A DNA stretch of 64,000 nt from Enterococcus innesii. Its GTDB lineage: Bacteria; Bacillota; Bacilli; Lactobacillales; Enterococcaceae. Position 1 is the first letter of the stretch, and each line of letters begins with the position of its first letter. The notes beneath the pieces were generated by a model. That model saw nothing but the letters and a program-made list of their open reading frames with translations. It searched no databases and was not told the origin of the DNA. The stretch covers positions 62,001 to 126,000 of the forward strand of contig JAHHEN010000005.1 of NCBI GenBank assembly GCA_018982785.1, written 5' to 3'. Shown here in pieces: positions 50,755 to 61,366 of this stretch. Made by a program: the position numbers and the translations under genes.

Positions 50755-51517
50755 TGATCCTAAACAAGCGGTGGGCATTTTTTGTCGTGTAGGTCGCAAC
50801 GTCAGCGACCGCTTCTTGCCGCAGCTCCGCGATTTTATCCACTACATAATGGGTATAGCCGGGTTCATTGCGCTTGCCACGATAAGGAACAGGGGCTAAA
50901 TACGGCGCATCAGTCTCAACGAGTAGCCGATCTTGTGGCACAACTTGCGCAGCTTCTTGTACCTCCGTAGCCTTTTTGAAGGTCACGACACCACTAAAGG
51001 AAATGTACATTCCTAGATCCAAGAACTTTTTCGCCCATTCGCCATCCCCGCTAAAGCTGTGCATGATGCCGCCGATCGTTTGGACTTTTTCATCCTTTAA
51101 GATCGCATAGGTATCTTCTAAGGCTTCACGGGTATGAATACTGATGGGCAGCTGATGTTCACGAGCGATCGCCATTTGCCGACGAAAGACCTTTTCTTGA
51201 ACTTCTTTCGGATCTTCCATCCAGTGGTAGTCTAAACCGATTTCACCTAGGGCAACGACTTTTGGTCGTTCCAAGCGCTCTTGCAAATAGGTTTCTACAT
51301 TTGGGGTATAAGAACCAGCTTCGGTGGGATGCCAACCGATAATGCTGTAAATACCTGGATATTCTTTACTTAATGCTAATGATTTTTCAATCGTTGGCTG
51401 ATCGAAACCGACGACCGCCATCTCCGTTACTCCTAGTTCTTGCGCACGGGCGACCGTTTCGGGAATGTCTTCGTTAAACTGTTCGGCATTCAAATGTGTA
51501 TGAGAATCAAAAATCAT
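50747..51517 (-). CDS. tatD: TatD-family metal-dependent deoxyribonuclease
   Basis: 256 residues, amidohydrolase-fold nuclease (YabD of B. subtilis). Metal ligands are visible as the HTHLN opening ([12 protein letters not shown]), the Glu in [12 protein letters not shown], the His in [14 protein letters not shown] and [10 protein letters not shown], and the Asp in [14 protein letters not shown]. It starts at ATG 51517 after AAGGAGGAGATTTC. First gene of the tatD-rnmV-rsmA group. Confidence 0.92.
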
Positions 51518-51701
51518 GAAATCTCCTCCTTAGTCCTTCTATACTCTAGCATATTTTGACGGTTTAAGAAACGAATCCTCTCCGCTTTTTTCAGCAGTTT
51601 AAGAAAACTTTCAGCAAGCAAAAAAAATCCGCCCAAAGTTGGAGGACGCCGAAGCTGATTTTCTCTATACTGAGGGTAACGAAATCGTATGGAGTGGAAA
51701 T

Positions 51702-52417
51702 ATGGAACGATCAAAAATTGATCCCGGCCGCTTTTTTCTGGCCAAAAAGCAGCAGCTAAAGGCACGTTAAAACATCAATATCATTACTATCGGCAGCAAA
51801 ATGCCCATCAAGCATTCAACAGCGACTTTCAGCGAAATTTCCAGCAAGATTTCCCGAATTTTGCTACATGGCTAAAATTGCAGCAGCAGACACCACAAAA
51901 GAATCAAACAGCGACTTTTTCTCACTGGTTATTGGTTGGTTTCTTCGGACTTTTGACAGCAGCAAGTTTTTCGCAACAGCTCTTATTCCTACTTTTTGTC
52001 TTTGTCTTAGCCGCTCTCGTCAAAGGACCTGGCATGATCATATGGGGCATCATTTATTCCTTCTTAGTTAGTTTGTTCCCGCCATTGGGTATCGTTCTTT
52101 CTGGCTTATTTTTCTTACTGACCCTGCGTCAATTAACCAAAAACGTCACTTTCGTTTTGACTGCATTGTACTTTTACGGCTATCCCTTTGTCATCACAGC
52201 CCTCCAGCACTTTACGAATTGGGACCCGCAATGGCTGTGGGTCGGTAGTATCGGTTTTGCCTTGATCAGTGGCCATTTTGTCTTAAAGCAAAACTATCCC
52301 TTTGCTTCAAGTAAAAGTCTCGCATGGGCGATCATCTCCGTCCCTTATGATTGTGTCATGGCTTTGATCCCCGTCAAACACAAGGCACGCTTCAAACGAT
52401 TGGTGAAAATCAAATAA
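51702..52417 (+). CDS. Membrane protein of unknown function (one frameshift)
   Basis: About 238 residues after correction. From ATG 51702 (GGAGTGGAAAT in front) it reads MERSKIDPGRFF; the T6 run at 51732-51737 is one base short, and an added T continues SGQKAAAKGTLKHQYHYYRQ. The first 70 residues are soluble and rich in Q, F and H (AFNSDFQRNFQQDFPNFATWLKL), followed by about five membrane helices and a basic tail (PVKHKARFKRLVKIK). I do not recognise the family. Monocistronic, with a terminator. Confidence 0.7.
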
Positions 52418-52428
52418 TTGCGATCTAG

Positions 52429-52472
52429 GATACAAAAGATAGGCTATTGTAGCTTCTTTTGTATCTTTTTTT
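52429..52472 (+). terminator. Terminator after the membrane protein gene
   Basis: GATACAAAAGA and TCTTTTGTATC form a perfect stem followed by T7. Confidence 0.9.
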
Positions 52473-52590
52473 ATGGAAAAATCAAGCGAAATACGATGGA
52501 TATTTTTTGTTATTTTTGCTTTCGTATGATTGCTTTTTTTGTAAGAATCTACTATGCTAGAAACTAGCAAATCAAAAAAGGAGCCACGCC

Positions 52591-53450
52591 ATGTACACCC
52601 TCATTCTTATTGCATTCCTCCTTACGGGCTTGCTAGTTTACTCCTTTATTATTGAACCGCATCTTCTCAAACAACGGCATTATCTCATAAAAAAGACAAG
52701 CGCACCGTCTTAGATATTTCAAAAGCTTATGACCTTTACCAAGCAGAGAGCAATATCGTGATCGCCCATATCAGCGACCTTCATTTTTCTCGTTGGTTTA
52801 AACCAAGACGAATGAATCGCATCATTCGATCAACGATCCAAAACAAGCCGGATCTGATCATCATCACGGGGGATCTGATCGATAGTTATAAAAAATGGCC
52901 GCATCGTTCAACCAAGCGACTGATCGAAAAGCTGAAAAAATTGCAAGCGCCTCTGGGTAAGATCGCAGTTATGGGGAACCATGACCATTTGAATGACGGT
53001 CATTACTTTGTTAAGGAAATATACCAGCATGCAGGGTTTACTTTACTTGATAATGAGTCGGTTTTTGGTTCTGATGACAAGACGTCGATGAATATTGTCG
53101 GTATCGATATAGAAAGTCCGAAAGTCAGTTTTACCTATGAAGCAACTTTAGCAGAATGGCAGCTACTTTTGCTCCATGAACCCGATTATGTTTCTCGGAT
53201 CACCAATCTGCCAAACTACGACTTGATTCTGTCTGGCCATAGCCATGGCGGGCAGATTCGCTTGCCTTTTTATTATGCGAAAACGAAAGGTGCGTTGAAA
53301 TATACCGATGGGCTCTACCTTTTAGGCAATGAGACCTTATTGAGTGTTTCCAGTGGGGTCGGTATGACCAAGATTCCCGCCCGACTCGGCGTCCCGCCAG
53401 AGATCCTTTATTACCATCTAGAACCGCAACAGCAATCGAACGTTTCTTAA
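52591..53450 (+). CDS. Membrane-anchored metallophosphoesterase, YkuE type (one frameshift)
   Basis: Calcineurin-like phosphoesterase of about 286 residues. From ATG 52591 (AAAAAAGGAGCCACGCC) the N-terminus MYTLILIAFLLTGLLVYSFI is a signal anchor. The A6 run at 52689-52694 is one base short; an added A joins YLIKK to DKRTVLDISKAYDLYQ and on to VIAHISDLHFS. Metal-site motifs D-x-H (SDLH), GDLID, MGNHDHL and GHSHGGQIRLP are complete. The substrate may be a phospholipid-type or nucleotide phosphate; it is unknown. Confidence 0.83.
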
Positions 53451-53473
53451 CTGTTCAATGGTGTGATTGGGAA

Positions 53474-53523
53474 AAAATCAGCGAATCGTTTCCGCAAACG
53501 TTCGATTCACTGATTTTCTTTTT
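53474..53523 (+). terminator. Terminator after the phosphoesterase gene
   Basis: AAAATCAGCGAATCG and CGATTCACTGATTTT pair, followed by CTTTTTG. Confidence 0.85.
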
Positions 53524-53584
53524 GTTTCTACCATGTTAAAATATACCAAATTAATACTTTTAAACAATTAGGAGGAACCAAAAA

Positions 53585-53758
53585 ATGCTCATCTCAGGAA
53601 CGCTCTGGTTTTTGATCGCCTTCTTCGCTTATACAGCCTATGTATACCTTCAGGGGTTGTACTTTCCTGTCATCGCATTTCTTGCTGCCTTGATGGGCTG
53701 CGGATTTTATCTCTTTGCTTTTCTCCAGCACAAAAATACGACGAAAAAACATCCTTAG
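53585..53758 (+). CDS. Small two-helix membrane protein (57 residues)
   Basis: From ATG 53585, with TTAGGAGGAACCAAAAA in front, it reads MLISGTLWFLIAFFAYTAYV and continues to a basic tail (QHKNTTKKHP). Two hydrophobic helices of about 20 residues are separated by a short QGLYFP turn. The strong ribosome site, own terminator and amino-acid composition support a real gene. Unknown family. Confidence 0.6.
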   Translation: MLISGTLWFLIAFFAYTAYVYLQGLYFPVIAFLAALMGCGFYLFAFLQHKNTTKKHP

Positions 53759-53782
53759 CCAGAACGAGCTAAGGATGTTTTT
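53746..53782. terminator. Bidirectional terminator
   Basis: AAAACATCCTTAGC and GCTAAGGATGTTTT lie between the small membrane gene and the converging metal transporter, and overlap the stop codon of the former. Confidence 0.9.
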
Positions 53783-53785
53783 GCA

Positions 53786-55543
53786 TTATTGATTCAAGCC
53801 TTGATAAATCGTATCGAGATTCCACTTCATCATGTTATAGTAACTGTCGCCTTCTTTTCCCGGCTCTGCAATCGAATCGGTAAAGACGGTTCCGAAAATC
53901 GGGATGCCTGCATCACGAGAAACACTTTGCATTGGACGAGTATTGACGCTGCTTTCGACAAACAAGGAAGCGACGGCTGAGTTTTGCAGCTGGTCCACTA
54001 AGTTTTTGATTTGCGCAGGGGTACCTTCTTCTTCGGTATTGATTTCCCAAATATAGGCAGACGGTACACCGTAGGCTTTGGAGAAGTATTTGAAGGCTCC
54101 CTCACTGGTGACGATCAATTTCTTCTCTTCGGGAATCGATTGGAAGTTTTCCTTCGCTTGCTGATCCAGTTCTTCTAATGAAGCCAAGTAGCGTTCAAGG
54201 TTTTCTTCATAGAAAGAGCGATTGTCAGGGTCCTTTTCGCTCAGGCGTTGAGCGATGTTGCGGGCATAGATCATGCCGTTTTCTAGATTCAACCAGGCAT
54301 GAGGATCGGCTTTGCTGTGGTCTTCATCATCAGAAAGATAAAGCACATCCACGCCATCACTGACGGCAAAGTAATCTTCATTTTCTACCTTATTGGCATT
54401 GTTCATCAATTTGGTAAACCAGCCATTGCCACCGGTTTCTAGATTCAAGCCGTTGTAAAGGATAAGATCAGCATCGGTCGCTTTTCGAACATCTTCCACT
54501 AAAGGTTCATACTCATGAGGATCACGCCCCACCGGTACGATACTGTGAAGATCGATTCGATCACCGGCAATGTTTTCCGTAATATCAGCAATGATCGAAT
54601 TGGTCGCTACTACTGAAAGCTTCCCTTCTGTTTGGGCCATCTGTCCGTTTTGCTGTGCCAAAAAGAAGCCGCCGGCTACCGCTGCTGTTGCTAAAACCGC
54701 TGTCGCTGACCAGCGCTTGACTGGACTGGTCTTTTGTTTTGGTGAGAACAAGAAACCGATCACGAAAAAGGCTCCTGCGGTCAAAACGATACTTGACCCT
54801 GCGGCAATATTAAAACTGTACCCGATAAACAAGCCGATAAATGAGGCGAAACCACCTAAAATCCCTGCGATGACCATCATATGCTTCAATTGTTTTGTAT
54901 ATAAATAAGCCGTTGCTGCTGGAGTGACTAATAAAGCCACGATCAAGATCGTTCCGACGCTTTGCATCGCTGTCACTGAAACCAAAGTTAACAAGAACAT
55001 CAATAAGTAGTGATAGGCTTGCACTTTCATCCCAAAAGCCTTAGCCATCATCGGATCAAAAGACGTGATCAACAGTGGACGGAAGAAAAGGATGATCACT
55101 GCCAGCACAAGGATAGCGATAGCGATCGTCAGCCATTTGTCGCTATCTTGTACCGCTAGCACATTCCCAAACAAAATGTGAAACAAATCAGTCGAACTGT
55201 TTGCTACCCCAATCAAGATAACCCCTAAAGCTAGAAACGAACTAAAGGTGATACCGATCGCCGTATCACTTTTGATCAGGCTGTTATTGGCGATATAGGT
55301 AATGATCATGGAAGCCAAGATCCCAAAGAAGATCGCCCCGACAAAAAAATGAACGCCGAAGATATAAGACAAGGCTACCCCTGGTAAGACCGCATGAGAG
55401 ATTGCATCCCCCATCAAGGACATCCCTCGTAAGATAATAAAACAACCGATCACCCCTGCGACGATTCCGATCGCGACTGCCGTGATCAAGGCATTTTGCA
55501 AGAAATGATAGTTACTTAAACTGGTAAAAAAGCTTGTCAACAT
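53786..55543 (-). CDS. Fused metal ABC permease and metal-binding protein
   Basis: A single frame of 585 residues joins two normally separate proteins. Residues 1-270 are an ABC-3 family Mn/Zn permease with about eight helices ([28 protein letters not shown]). Residues 277-296 add an extra membrane helix, and 307-585 are a complete cluster A-I metal-binding protein with ligands His343 ([10 protein letters not shown]), His in [12 protein letters not shown], Glu in [11 protein letters not shown] and Asp in [13 protein letters not shown]. The binding domain has no lipobox, so the extra helix replaces the lipid anchor. The partner ATPase is one base upstream and an MntR-type operator controls the pair, pointing to manganese. 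Confidence 0.85.
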   Translation of the reverse strand: MLTSFFTSLSNYHFLQNALITAVAIGIVAGVIGCFIILRGMSLMGDAISHAVLPGVALSYIFGVHFFVGAIFFGILASMIITYIANNSLIKSDTAIGITFSSFLALGVILIGVANSSTDLFHILFGNVLAVQDSDKWLTIAIAILVLAVIILFFRPLLITSFDPMMAKAFGMKVQAYHYLLMFLLTLVSVTAMQSVGTILIVALLVTPAATAYLYTKQLKHMMVIAGILGGFASFIGLFIGYSFNIAAGSSIVLTAGAFFVIGFLFSPKQKTSPVKRWSATAVLATAAVAGGFFLAQQNGQMAQTEGKLSVVATNSIIADITENIAGDRIDLHSIVPVGRDPHEYEPLVEDVRKATDADLILYNGLNLETGGNGWFTKLMNNANKVENEDYFAVSDGVDVLYLSDDEDHSKADPHAWLNLENGMIYARNIAQRLSEKDPDNRSFYEENLERYLASLEELDQQAKENFQSIPEEKKLIVTSEGAFKYFSKAYGVPSAYIWEINTEEEGTPAQIKNLVDQLQNSAVASLFVESSVNTRPMQSVSRDAGIPIFGTVFTDSIAEPGKEGDSYYNMMKWNLDTIYQGLNQ

Positions 55544-55544
55544 G

Positions 55545-56267
55545 TTAAACGCCTCCTTTCACGATGATCGCATCGCCAAATGTTTGCTTCAAATTGCTTT
55601 CGGTAAAGACTTCACTGACTGGGCCCGCAGCGATCAGGGTTTGATTGAGCAGAACCAAGTAATCAAAGTATTCGGTGATTTTCCCCAGATCATGGTGAAC
55701 GATAAAAATCGTCTTGCCAGCATCTCGCAAGTTACGTAACAGCCCGACGATGATCGCTTCACTGGTGGCATCGATCCCTACAAAGGGCTCATCGAGGAAA
55801 ATATAGTTGGCATCTTGCACCAACGTTCGAGCAATCAGGACCCGCTGAAACTGCCCGCCGGACAATTCCCCAATCTGACGTTCCGCAAAGGATTCCATTT
55901 CTACCGCTGCCAGAGCGGCTGTCACTTTCTGCCAATCGTTTGCCGACATCCTTTGGAACATGCGCATCTTAGGATACAAGCCTAAAGATACGACTTCTTT
56001 GACTGTGATCGGAAACGTGTAATCAACCGCGGTCTTTTGTTCGACATAGGCAATTTCCTTTTGGAAGTCTTTTAACGCTTTTTTGTCGACACTCATGTTC
56101 CCACTGGAAGGGATCAATTTCAACGCCGCTTTGATCAGCGTCGACTTCCCTGCCCCATTTGGACCAATGATCCCTACGATCGACGGTTTTTCTACTTGAA
56201 ACGACAAATCCGAGATTACTTGATGATCGCCATCATAGGCTGCGGATATTTCTGAAAAAGTAATCAT
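55545..56267 (-). CDS. Manganese/zinc ABC transporter ATPase
   Basis: ATPase of about 240 residues. Walker [20 protein letters not shown]-loop ([24 protein letters not shown], typical of metal importers), signature [18 protein letters not shown], Walker [17 protein letters not shown] and H-loop IFIVHHD are present. ATG 56267 stands eight bases after GGAG; a GTG nine bases earlier overlaps the ribosome site and is less likely. It is the first gene of a two-gene metal importer operon equivalent to efaC-efaBA. Confidence 0.9.
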   Translation of the reverse strand: MITFSEISAAYDGDHQVISDLSFQVEKPSIVGIIGPNGAGKSTLIKAALKLIPSSGNMSVDKKALKDFQKEIAYVEQKTAVDYTFPITVKEVVSLGLYPKMRMFQRMSANDWQKVTAALAAVEMESFAERQIGELSGGQFQRVLIARTLVQDANYIFLDEPFVGIDATSEAIIVGLLRNLRDAGKTIFIVHHDLGKITEYFDYLVLLNQTLIAAGPVSEVFTESNLKQTFGDAIIVKGGV

Positions 56268-56311
56268 TATTTTCACTCCATTTCCATAGTTAAGGATAGT
56301 TTATTTATTTT

Positions 56312-56363
56312 TTAGGTAGACCTAACTTATTTTTATTATACAAGAAAGGATTGGTTTTGCAAG
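56312..56363 (-). promoter_or_regulatory. Promoter and MntR/EfaR-type operator of the metal transporter
   Basis: TATAAT (plus 56335-56340) has CTTGCA 17 bases upstream. TTAGGTCTACCTAA (plus 56312-56325) is a near-perfect palindrome of the DtxR/MntR type lying at the start of transcription, where a metal-loaded repressor would block it. The motif resembles the enterococcal EfaR box. Confidence 0.82.
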
Positions 56364-56839
56364 ACAGTTCTCTTGATTTTTTTAAGAAACACCGCAATTT
56401 CTTGGCAATGGTTCTTGAAAACCAGGATTCTATCTCTATTTATTGAATAAAAATTGGTGCCCACAAATACTGATTCCACTAATTTTTTTCTATCTTTTGA
56501 TCGCAAAGCATTTGATTTATTTTCAATAAAAGAGATCGTTCCTCAGCACCTCAGTGACGTACGTTTTTCAATAACAAAAGAGAGGCAAATCGAATCCTTT
56601 TCGTTTTCTCCCTTCATGATTAATACCAAACAAATCAAAGAATCAATAATTCTTCTATTTCCATAAATTCACGAATTCACTCTTTTTTATGATGACCAAG
56701 AAACCCTTTCACCTCGACTAAAACGCTTTATAAATTAAACTTTTCTAATTATTATGTGATTTTTCGAACAAAACCTAAAAATAACATGACAACTATGTTA
56801 GTCTTTGATTTGGAAAAAGTTTTAGGAGGAATAAAAACA
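56364..56839. other. Long intergenic region before the flavoprotein gene
   Basis: Nearly 480 AT-rich bases with no supported coding frame; a reading frame open from 56756 is only an extension of the flavoprotein. A short inverted repeat AACAT-N7-ATGTT near 56782-56798 and TGTGATTTTTCGAACA near 56754 may be regulatory but match no motif I can name. Confidence 0.35.
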
Positions 56840-58354
56840 ATGAAGAAAATTTTCCAAACACTATTAGTCCTAACCTCGTTAGCAACTTTGAGTGCTTGTG
56901 GCGCTGATTCACAAACAAGCAGCAGCTCAAGTACTGGTTCATCTGCTAATGAAGAAACAGATGCAACTTCCGCTGCATCTGGTCAAGAATACACAGACCC
57001 TAGCGAACTTGCAGACAGCTACGATGTCGTGATCGTCGGTGCGGGTGGCGCTGGAATGGCCGCTGCGATCCAAGCAAAGGAAGCTGGCGCAAACCCAGTT
57101 ATTTTAGAAAAAATGCCAATTTCTGGTGGGAATACATTGAAATCTTCTGCAGGAATGAACGCTTCAGAAACCAAATTCCAAGAAGCAGAAGGCATCGAAG
57201 ATTCAAACGATCTATTCTATGAAGAAACATTAGCTGGCGGTCACAACACCAATGATGAAGAATTGTTGCGTTACTTTGTGGATCATTCAGCAGAAGCAAT
57301 CGATTGGTTAGATTCCATGGGTATCACTTTAGACAACTTAACTACGACTGGCGGGATGAGTGAAAAAAGAACGCACCGTCCATCTGATGGTTCCGCTGTT
57401 GGGGAATACTTAGTTGATGGCTTGATGCGCAACATCCATGAATTGGAAATCCCAATTTTTGTAAATGCCGATGTCAAAGAAATCAATGAAGAAGATGGTC
57501 AAGTCAACGGGGTAACCGTTGAAGTGGAAGGAACCGAACAAACCATTGATGCCAAAGCAGTTGTCGTTACAACAGGCGGTTTCGGTGCCAATTTCGACAT
57601 GATCACCGAATACAAACCAGAATTGGCAGACTACGTGACAACGAACCAAGAGGGTTCGACTGGCGATGGAATCAAAATGATCGAAGCATTAGGCGGACAA
57701 ACGGTTGATTTAGAACAAATTCAAATTCACCCAACAGTGGATCAGTCGAAATCACTGTTGATCACTGAAGCTGTCCGTGGAGAAGGCGCGATCTTGGTCA
57801 ATCAAGAAGGCGAACGGTTCTTCAATGAAATGGAAACACGAGACAAAGTCTCTGAAGCGATCATTGCCCTGCCTGAAAAATCAGCAACGTTAGTTTTTGA
57901 TGCAGGTGTCAAAGAACGCGTAACAGCCATTGATTTTTACGAGCAACAAGGATTAGTCAAATCCGCTGACACGATCGAGGAATTGGCAAAAGAATTGGAC
58001 ATGCCAGAAACAGCGCTTGCTGAAACGATCGCTACCTGGAACAGCAGTGTGGCTGCTGGTGAAGACGAAGCCTTTGGACGCAGCACAGCAATGGACAACG
58101 ATTTGTCAACAGGACCTTACTATGCCATCGCCATCGCTCCTGGTATCCACCACACGATGGGCGGCGTGAAGATCAACACGAACACAGAAGTGATCGCTAC
58201 GGATAACGAGATCATTCCAGGTCTCTTTGCAGCCGGTGAAGTAACTGGTGGGTTGCATGGTGAAAACCGAATTGGCGGAAATGCAGTTGCCGATATCATC
58301 ATCTTCGGACGCCAAGCAGGAACAAAAGCTGCCGAATTTGCGCAAGAAAATTAA
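56840..58354 (+). CDS. Exported fumarate-reductase-like flavoprotein (lipoprotein)
   Basis: FAD_binding_2 family oxidoreductase of about 504 residues resembling flavocytochrome c / soluble fumarate reductases. The signal peptide MKKIFQTLLVLTSLATLSAC ends in lipobox LSAC. FAD-binding DVVIVGAGGAGMAAAIQA, substrate-loop HRPSDGSAVGEYLV, QIHPTV, EAVRGEGAILVNQEGERFFNE and GGLHGENRIGGNAVADIIIFGRQAG are complete. It starts at 56840 after TTTAGGAGGAATAAAAACA. An FMN-binding (flavinylation) domain, common in such extracellular reductases, is absent. Fumarate or a similar enoate is the likely acceptor; the electron donor is not encoded nearby. Confidence 0.85.
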   Translation: MKKIFQTLLVLTSLATLSACGADSQTSSSSSTGSSANEETDATSAASGQEYTDPSELADSYDVVIVGAGGAGMAAAIQAKEAGANPVILEKMPISGGNTLKSSAGMNASETKFQEAEGIEDSNDLFYEETLAGGHNTNDEELLRYFVDHSAEAIDWLDSMGITLDNLTTTGGMSEKRTHRPSDGSAVGEYLVDGLMRNIHELEIPIFVNADVKEINEEDGQVNGVTVEVEGTEQTIDAKAVVVTTGGFGANFDMITEYKPELADYVTTNQEGSTGDGIKMIEALGGQTVDLEQIQIHPTVDQSKSLLITEAVRGEGAILVNQEGERFFNEMETRDKVSEAIIALPEKSATLVFDAGVKERVTAIDFYEQQGLVKSADTIEELAKELDMPETALAETIATWNSSVAAGEDEAFGRSTAMDNDLSTGPYYAIAIAPGIHHTMGGVKINTNTEVIATDNEIIPGLFAAGEVTGGLHGENRIGGNAVADIIIFGRQAGTKAAEFAQEN

Positions 58355-58367
58355 AACACTCTCTATA

Positions 58368-58413
58368 AAAAAGAAGTACTCACGTTTTTCATCAACGTAA
58401 GTACTTCTTTTTC
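58368..58413. terminator. Terminator between flavoprotein and beta-galactosidase genes
   Basis: AAAGAAGTACT.CGT pairs with ACG.AGTACTTCTTT, with T and A runs outside; it serves the plus-strand gene and possibly the converging one. Confidence 0.82.
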
Positions 58414-58436
58414 TTATCTAATTGACACAATAGTCT

Positions 58437-60501
58437 TTATTGAACTGGTGCTGTCACTTTGATGATCTGCACCCCATAAGGCGCCAACAGAAGCTTTTGG
58501 TTTGTCGTTTTTCCAGTAAGCAAATCGATTCCTGAAGTTGCTACCTCTACTTCTTGATTTTCTTCGGAAAAATTCATCACAAAATAATAGGTGGTCGGAG
58601 CGAGCTGCTCTTGCTGACTTTCTCTACTTTGGATCGACACGTTCGTTGAACCTTGACGGACCCACTCATTTTGTAAGCGAAGCTGTTGTGTTACTTCTTG
58701 ATAGAAGTCTTCCAAAAGGCTTGATCCGTCCGTCCCCCAAGATAGTAGGCACTCCCTTCACCATAATCATTTACGGTCACTGCAGCTTGACCTTGATAAA
58801 AATCAGCACCGTAGACCCCTAACGTTTGGGCAGTGTTTGTTTGGACAACACTACAATAATCATGAATTTGGTACTGCTGCTCCTTCATTAAAAGCAGATT
58901 TTTTTGTTTCGGATATAACGTATCGATTTCTTTCACAGATACTCCAAACAGTTCTTGTAACTCTTGGGGCCAGCCCCTAAATAGGTCAAGTCCGTTTCAT
59001 TCACGATCCCTGTCAAATAAGTGGAAACCAGTGTCCCGCCATTTTTCGTATACTGTTGAAATTTTTTCATAGTTTCTTTTGGTAAGAGGTAAAGCATCGG
59101 AGCGATGATCAATTGGTAAGCATCAAAGTCATGGTCTTTCGTGATGACATCAACCGCGATGTCATGATCCCAAAAATAGCGGTAATGTTCTTGCAACGTT
59201 TGTGGGTAGCGTTTGCTCTCTAAACCAAAACCTTGCGCATCATTGAGCGCCCAATTGTTATCCCAATCATAGATGATCGCCACTTTGGCTTTTTTGTGCA
59301 ATCCCTTGATTTCTTTGATTTCTTCTAAGGCTTTCCCCACTTCTGCTACATCTTGAAAAACACGATTTTGTTCGTCGTTGTCATGGTCCACGACGGCCCC
59401 ATGGAACTTCTCAGAGGAGCCTCTTGATTTTCGCCATTGGAAATAAAGATTACTGTCTGAACCGTGAGCAATAAATTGCATAGAAGACAGCAGATGCATC
59501 CCGGGGCGTTTCGTGCGATTGACTGGATGCCAATTCACACCACTAGGGGTTGATTCCATGATCAAAAAGGGTTGCTTTTTCAAGCTACGGTACTGATCAT
59601 TGATAAACCCAACCTTACTTGCCAAATCAGCGGTTGTTCCCCAATCATTGTGCCAAGCAGGATAACAATCCCAACTAATGACATCCACATGTTGGGCAAA
59701 TTTTCCATAGTCAAGGCTATAAAAGGGAATCAAATCTCGGGTATCTGCCATGAAATTCGTTGTGATTGGCACATCTGGAGACAAACGGCGAATGTCTTTG
59801 ATCTCATGTTCGTAGAAATCAATGGTCTGATCGGTGACAAAACGATACCAGTCTAGATTTAGTCCATGAACTTGCATTTCGCCGATCGGCGAAGGAGATT
59901 CGATTTGCGACCAATCGGTGATGGTATGGCTCCAAAAAGGTCCCCACCAGGCCTCATTCAAGGCTGCTAATGTTTGGTACTTCTGCTTGACCCATTGACG
60001 AAAGTTTTCTTGGCAAATGGGACAATGACAATCTCCAGAATACTCATTGGATATATGCCACATCAATAGTGCTGGGTGGTCGTGGTAGCGTTCAGCTAAT
60101 TTCCGATTGATGATCGCCACTTTCTCACGATAGATCGGTGAAGAAAAGCAATGATTGTGTCGCCCGCCGTGTAACATTTTTTCCCGTTTTTCATTGGTTC
60201 GTAAAACTTCAGGGTATGTTTTAGACAACCAGGCAGGACGCGCGCCGCTTGGCGTCGCTAAAATGACGTTACTGTTTCGTTCGGCAAGCTCATCCATGAT
60301 TTTGTCTAACCATTCAAATTGAAACTCCCCTTCTGCTGGCTCTAAGGCACTCCAAGCAAAAATACCAAGGGAAAATGTATTAGCATGAGCTTTTTCCATT
60401 AGTTCTAAATCTTTGGCTAAGATCTCGGGATAATTTAGCCACTGGTCAGGATTATAATCCCCACCATGTAAAAAGCGTTCTTCTAAGTTATATCTTGTCA
60501 T
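58437..60501 (-). CDS. Beta-galactosidase, GH42 (two frameshifts)
   Basis: GH42 enzyme of about 688 residues. Acid/base Glu153 is in WHISNEYSGDCHC, nucleophile Glu316 in FLIMESTPSGVNWHP, and the Cys cluster C118/C158/C160/C163 of the GH42 metal site is present. Two breaks: the C4 run at 58976-58979 (one more base gives LTYLGGWPQELQELFGVSVKEIDTL) and TT at 58710-58711 (one more gives QAFWKDFYQEVTQQL). The C-terminus is the small beta domain ending YGVQIIKVTAPVQ. No signal peptide, so it works on imported short galactosides. It is the last gene of a galacto-oligosaccharide operon. Confidence 0.87.
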
Positions 60502-60510
60502 CTTCTCTTC

Positions 60511-61365
60511 CTATCCTTTTGTGCCACCAGCGGTCAAACCGGAGACAAAATGTTTTTGTAATGCAATAAAGACGAGCGCGATCGGAATACTGATCAAAAT
60601 AGCCCCTGCCGCAAAAGTCGTATAGCTGGCTCCCATTTTATCCGTGACTAATTTGTATAACCCGATGGGTAATGTATAGTACTCGGGATTACGTAAAATC
60701 ACAGAAGACAGGGCAAAGTCCCCGAGTGGTCCAGTAAAGCCATTCATAGCAACGACTGCCAGCATTGGTCGTGATAAAGGAATCAATATTTGCCAGAATA
60801 TTCGCGTATTGCTTGCGCCATCTATCTTGGCACTCTCGTCTAAATCTAACGGGATCGAGTCAAAATACCCTTTCAATAAGTACGTGTTCATTGGAATCTG
60901 ACCCCCAACGTAAATCAAGATCAGCAACCAATGGCTATTGATCAAGCCGAGCATTTGCGCCAATACAAAAATTGCGATCAAGGCAGAGAACTGCGGGATC
61001 ATTTGTAGGAGTAAGAACAGCATCAATCCATTTTTACGGCCTGTAAAACGAAACCGTGAAAAGGAATAAGCCGTCATGGAGACAAAGATCAGTGACAGAA
61101 ACATGGTGCATACACTGATTTTCAATGAATTCAGATACCATTGACTATAATAAAGCGAGTTGTCGCCAGCAAACAATTTCGTGTAGTGACTTAATGTCGG
61201 ACTCGTCGGAATCAGACTCGTACTTACTAAACTGTTCCCAGGATTAAAACTAGCACCGATCGTCCATAGTAAAGGGTAGACGATCACCACTACCGTAAAA
61301 ATCAGTACAAGATACGTCAAGGATAGGCGGAAAAATTTTTGTTTTTTCATACTTGCTGCCTTCAT
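60511..61365 (-). CDS. Sugar ABC transporter permease, MalG/GanQ type
   Basis: CUT1 permease of about 284 residues with six helices and the EAA loop SIPLDLDESAKIDGASNTRIFWQILIPLSRPML. It starts at ATG 61365 (MKAASMKKQKFF) after GGAGGTTGGATAAT; a frame open to 61416 lies in the previous gene. It overlaps the MalF-type stop region. The GH42 gene follows nine bases later. Probably imports beta-galactosides. Confidence 0.86.
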   Translation of the reverse strand: MKAASMKKQKFFRLSLTYLVLIFTVVVIVYPLLWTIGASFNPGNSLVSTSLIPTSPTLSHYTKLFAGDNSLYYSQWYLNSLKISVCTMFLSLIFVSMTAYSFSRFRFTGRKNGLMLFLLLQMIPQFSALIAIFVLAQMLGLINSHWLLILIYVGGQIPMNTYLLKGYFDSIPLDLDESAKIDGASNTRIFWQILIPLSRPMLAVVAMNGFTGPLGDFALSSVILRNPEYYTLPIGLYKLVTDKMGASYTTFAAGAILISIPIALVFIALQKHFVSGLTAGGTKG

Positions 61366-61366
61366 A

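Noticed and set aside
51514-51765. An 83-codon minus-strand frame upstream of tatD
   Set aside because: It has no ribosome site and overlaps the start of the divergent membrane-protein gene.
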